Assembly: GCF_030445035.2 (NCBI RefSeq)
Contig: NC_080699.1
Coordinates: 2,232,001 to 2,296,000 of the forward strand
Source: Dasypus novemcinctus
Taxonomy: Eukaryota > Chordata > Mammalia > Cingulata > Dasypodidae
Direction: 5' to 3'
DNA: 64,000 nucleotides
Shown: positions 61,380 to 64,000 of the stretch, in pieces
Position numbering within the stretch: position 1 is the first letter of the stretch
How the letters are laid out: the number at the start of each line of letters is the position of its first letter
Made by a program: the position numbers and the translations under genes
The notes under the pieces: model-generated
What the model was told of the DNA's origin: nothing
What the model saw: the letters and a program-made list of their open reading frames with translations, nothing else
The model's database searches: none

Positions 61380-62404
61380 TTGTTATTGTAGTTATCTTTC
61401 CCATGTAAAGATTTGCTGAAGAGGGCCATCTGCTGGCAGGCCGGGCAACTGCAGGAAGAAAAATGCTTTTTGGAGTCTCTCATGTCCCAGCACCCTTGGA
61501 TCTGATCCTTACTCCATTAGTGGGTCCCTGGCCCTGTTTTGATAACTTAAGCTGGACACTTTTAAAGGCTTGGAATAAGTTGAACCAAAAATCAGAAGAG
61601 CTATGAAACAAAACCACTAGGCAAGAGAGCGAGTAGAAACACCAACATAACCAGATGACTATAGATATCAGCAAAAAATTATAGGTAATACTAAGAAACA
61701 GGAGGAGATGGCCTAGCCAAAGGAATAAACCAAGACTCCTTATGAGACACAGGATTTACTACAACTAACCAAAGATGTATAAACAAATCTCCTAAATCAA
61801 TTCAAGGAGTTGAAGGAAAATATGACTAAAGCAACAAAGGATATTAAAACACTGGGTGAGCATAAAGGCAGTTTGAAAGCCTGCAAAGGAAAGTAGCAGC
61901 TTATGAGAATGAAAGGTACATTGACTGAGATTACAGATACATTAGAGGGAGGTAATAGCAGAGTTGAGTTGGCTGAAGATGGAATAAGTGAACTAGAGGA
62001 CAGAAATCTGACCTTGAAAAAACAGGAGAACAGAAAGAGAAAAGAATAGAAAAAAATAGTACAGATTCTCAGGAAATTAAATGCCAAGGTGAAATGCACA
62101 AAGATACATGTTACTCTTGTCCCAGAAGATGAAGAGAATGGAAAAGGGGCAGAAAGAACATTTGAGGGACTATTGACTGAAAATTTGCCAACCCTATGAA
62201 AGACATGAATATAAATATTCTAGAAGGACTAGGCACCCCAAACAGAAGAAATCCAAATAGAACTATTCTGAGACACCTGCTATTCAGGACATCAAATGCC
62301 AGAGGTAAAGAGAGAATTGTGAAAGCAGCAAGAGAAAAGCAAAGTATTCACTTATAAGAGAACCTCTATAGGTCTTAGTGCCCATCTCTCATCAGAAACC
62401 ATGG
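61380..62404 (+). mobile_element. L1/HAL1 5' region and ORF1 relic, plus strand
   Basis: 'gaagagggccatctgctggc', 'cagggacc'-complement text and, further on, coiled-coil-coding AAG/GAA-rich sequence match the reverse of 57.1-58.4 kb. ORF1-like text such as 'gaagatgaagagaatggaaaagg' is present. Frames are broken. Together with the antisense element this makes an inverted pair about 3 kb apart. Confidence 0.65.
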
Positions 62405-62405
62405 A

Positions 62406-62608
62406 GGGGAAGTGTTTGTGGCTCAAACAGTTGAGCTCCCACCTATCACATGGGAGGTTCCAGGTTCAGTTCCCAGTGCCTCCTAAAGAAGACAAGCTGA
62501 CGTGACAGGCTGGTGCAGCAAGCTGATGCAACAAGATGCAACATGAGACATGAAAACATAGCGAGAGGCACATCAAAACAAGGAGCAGAAGTGACTCAAG
62601 CAATTAGT
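62406..62608 (+). mobile_element. DAS-related SINE, medium length
   Basis: 'ggggaagtgtttgtggctcaaac', 'ggttccaggttcagttcccagtgcc', then 'gctgatgcaacaagatgcaac' body and a degraded end. Confidence 0.75.
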
Positions 62609-62609
62609 G

Positions 62610-63242
62610 CCAGTGTGTGCCTTATGTATTTTGGGACACCTAGGTTAGGTACATAAATATTTACTATTGATATTTCTTATTGGTGAATTGTCCCTTGTAT
62701 TAATATATAATGATCTTCTTTATCTAACAGTTGAGCACTTAAAATCTACTTTGTCTGATATTAATGAATTGTTAGTGCAGGTCTTTTTTGATTACTGTTT
62801 GCATGGAATGTCATTTTCCAACCTTTCACTTTCAGTCTGATTGTATCCTTGCACCTAAGGTGGGTCTCCTGTAGAAAGCATATGGAGGGCTCATAATTTT
62901 TAACCTATTCTGTCTGTCTGTGTCATTTGACTGGGACATTCAATCTATTAACATTCAATATTATTACTGTAAAAGCATTACTTACTTTGTCTTGGATTTC
63001 TGTTTTCATATCTTACTATTGTCTGTCTTTCAGTGGTTTTAGTTACACTTACTTATAATCTCCATTTCTCTACTCTTGTCCAAACCTCTCATCCTTTTTT
63101 TTTTTTTCGGGCTGCAGCACACCCTTTAGTATCACTAGTACATCTGGTTTCTCGGTGACAAACTCTCTGTTTTTGTTTATCTGCGAAGACTTTAAACTCA
63201 TCCTCATTTTTGAAGAACAGTTTTGCGAGAGAAAGAATTCTT
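62610..63242 (-). mobile_element. Antisense L1 ORF2-region relic
   Basis: 'ttgtccctttgtattaatatataatgatc'-like text, 'gtttgcatggaatgtcattttcc', 'cagtctgattgtatccttgc' and 'acattcaatctattaacattc' parallel 56400-57050. Confidence 0.65.
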
Positions 63243-63246
63243 ATCT

Positions 63247-63345
63247 GGGGAGTGGATGTAGCTCAAGTTTTTGAGTGCCTGCTTCCCACATTTGAGGTCC
63301 CAGGTTCAATCCCTGGTACCTCCTGAAAATAAAACAAAGCAGAAG
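63247..63345 (+). mobile_element. Short tRNA-like SINE
   Basis: 'ggggagtggatgtagctcaag', 'gagtgcctgcttcccacat', 'cccaggttcaatccctgg', then a mixed A-rich tail. Confidence 0.85.
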
Positions 63346-63349
63346 TAGA

Positions 63350-64000
63350 CATCTCAGCAATAATAGTTGTAGACATCAATAGACCACTCTGAACATGGGA
63401 TAAAACATCTGTACAGAGGATAAATAAGGTAACAGATTGAATAATATGATAAGTGAATTACCCCTAACATTTATTGAACATCCCAAAACAGCAGGGATAT
63501 ACATTCTGCTCAAGTGCACATGGATCTTTCTCCTGGATAGACCTTATTTTGGGTTATAAATCAGATCTCAATAAATTATAAAAGTTGGAAGTTTTACACA
63601 GTATTTTCTCTGAGGATAATGGAATAAAACTGGAAATAACAGGTGGGAAAAGGGAAAATTCACAGATATATGGAGATTAAACACTACATTCTTAAATAAC
63701 CAGTGGGTCAAAGGAATTGCAAGAGATATCAGTAAATATCTTGAGATCAATGAATATAACAACGTGTCAGAACTCAGGAATACAATGAAGGCAGTGCTGA
63801 GAGAGAAAATTTATAGCCCTCGAAGCTTATGTTAAAAAGATAAAATCAAAGACCTAACCGTACCTAACCGTACCTAGAGGAACTAGGAGAAAAAAAAAAA
63901 CTAATCCCAAAGCAAGCAGAAGGAAAAAAATAACAAAGATTTAGAGCAGAAATAAATGAAATGGAGAATTAAAACAACAATAGAATCAACAAAACAAAAA
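63350..64000 (+). mobile_element. L1 ORF2 relic, sense
   Basis: 'gtagacatcaatagaccactc', 'gggatatacattctgctcaagtgcacatgg', 'gaatacaatgaaggcagtgctgag' and 'aaatttatagccct' are sense ORF2 text between the endonuclease and reverse transcriptase. Runs off the window edge; frames are broken. Confidence 0.7.

Larger units (their letters stand above)
48462..64000 (+). other. CEP57: CEP57 intron 1 (incomplete)
   Basis: Starts at the exon 1 donor. The region is mainly repeats, listed separately. Unlisted stretches (48900-49180, 49960-50860, 52570-52900, 59850-60800) look like unique AT-rich or mixed sequence with nothing recognised. Confidence 0.7.

Noticed and set aside
48462-64000. CEP57 coding exon 2
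   Set aside because: I looked for the expected next segment (about NSFAEPSR) with an AG acceptor and did not find it; it probably lies beyond the window.

Overview
The window is vertebrate nuclear DNA and almost certainly comes from a xenarthran mammal. The nine-banded armadillo (Dasypus) is the best guess. Two things support this. The only genes are a split, conserved mammalian pair, FAM76B and CEP57. The young interspersed repeats are tRNA-like SINEs with the head 'GGGAAGTGGACTTGGCCCAGTGG' or 'TGTAGCTCAAGTGG', which I recognise as armadillo DAS-type SINEs. Older repeats (MIR, L2, MLT1, MER5-like) are general to mammals. The species call rests on memory of repeat families, not on a search.

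Layout. Positions 1-30 kb are gene-poor and repeat-rich. They hold an unusual density of GC-rich tandem repeats (about 40-bp units at 1-440, 49-bp at 11.9 kb, 15-bp at 14.1-15.1 kb, 38-bp at 16.1-16.6 kb), a CpG-rich block at 9.4-10.3 kb that splits an L2 element, SINEs, L1 3'-end relics (one inverted in twin-priming fashion at 25.7-27.2 kb), and an MLT1 LTR at 30.1-30.4 kb. Positions 30.4-47.4 kb are FAM76B on the minus strand. All ten coding exons are present, the frame is open, and they predict 336 residues. Its long 3' UTR ends at the MLT1 LTR. Positions 47.4-48.4 kb are a CpG-island bidirectional promoter carrying six CCAAT boxes, a CRE and an ETS site. CEP57 coding exon 1 (15 codons) lies at 48.4 kb on the plus strand. 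From there to 64 kb I see only CEP57 intron 1: an ERV1-type LTR, a long antisense L1/HAL1 relic, an LTR, ancient repeats, SINEs and a plus-strand L1/HAL1 piece.

The two genes are divergent and share one promoter region, as I recall for human chromosome 11. FAM76B is a nuclear-speckle, histidine-repeat protein; CEP57 is a centrosomal coiled-coil protein. I found no operon, CRISPR, prophage or other prokaryotic system. The notable material is repeat biology and promoter structure, not a new protein system. Long open frames over the GC-rich arrays are compositional artefacts and are not annotated as genes.
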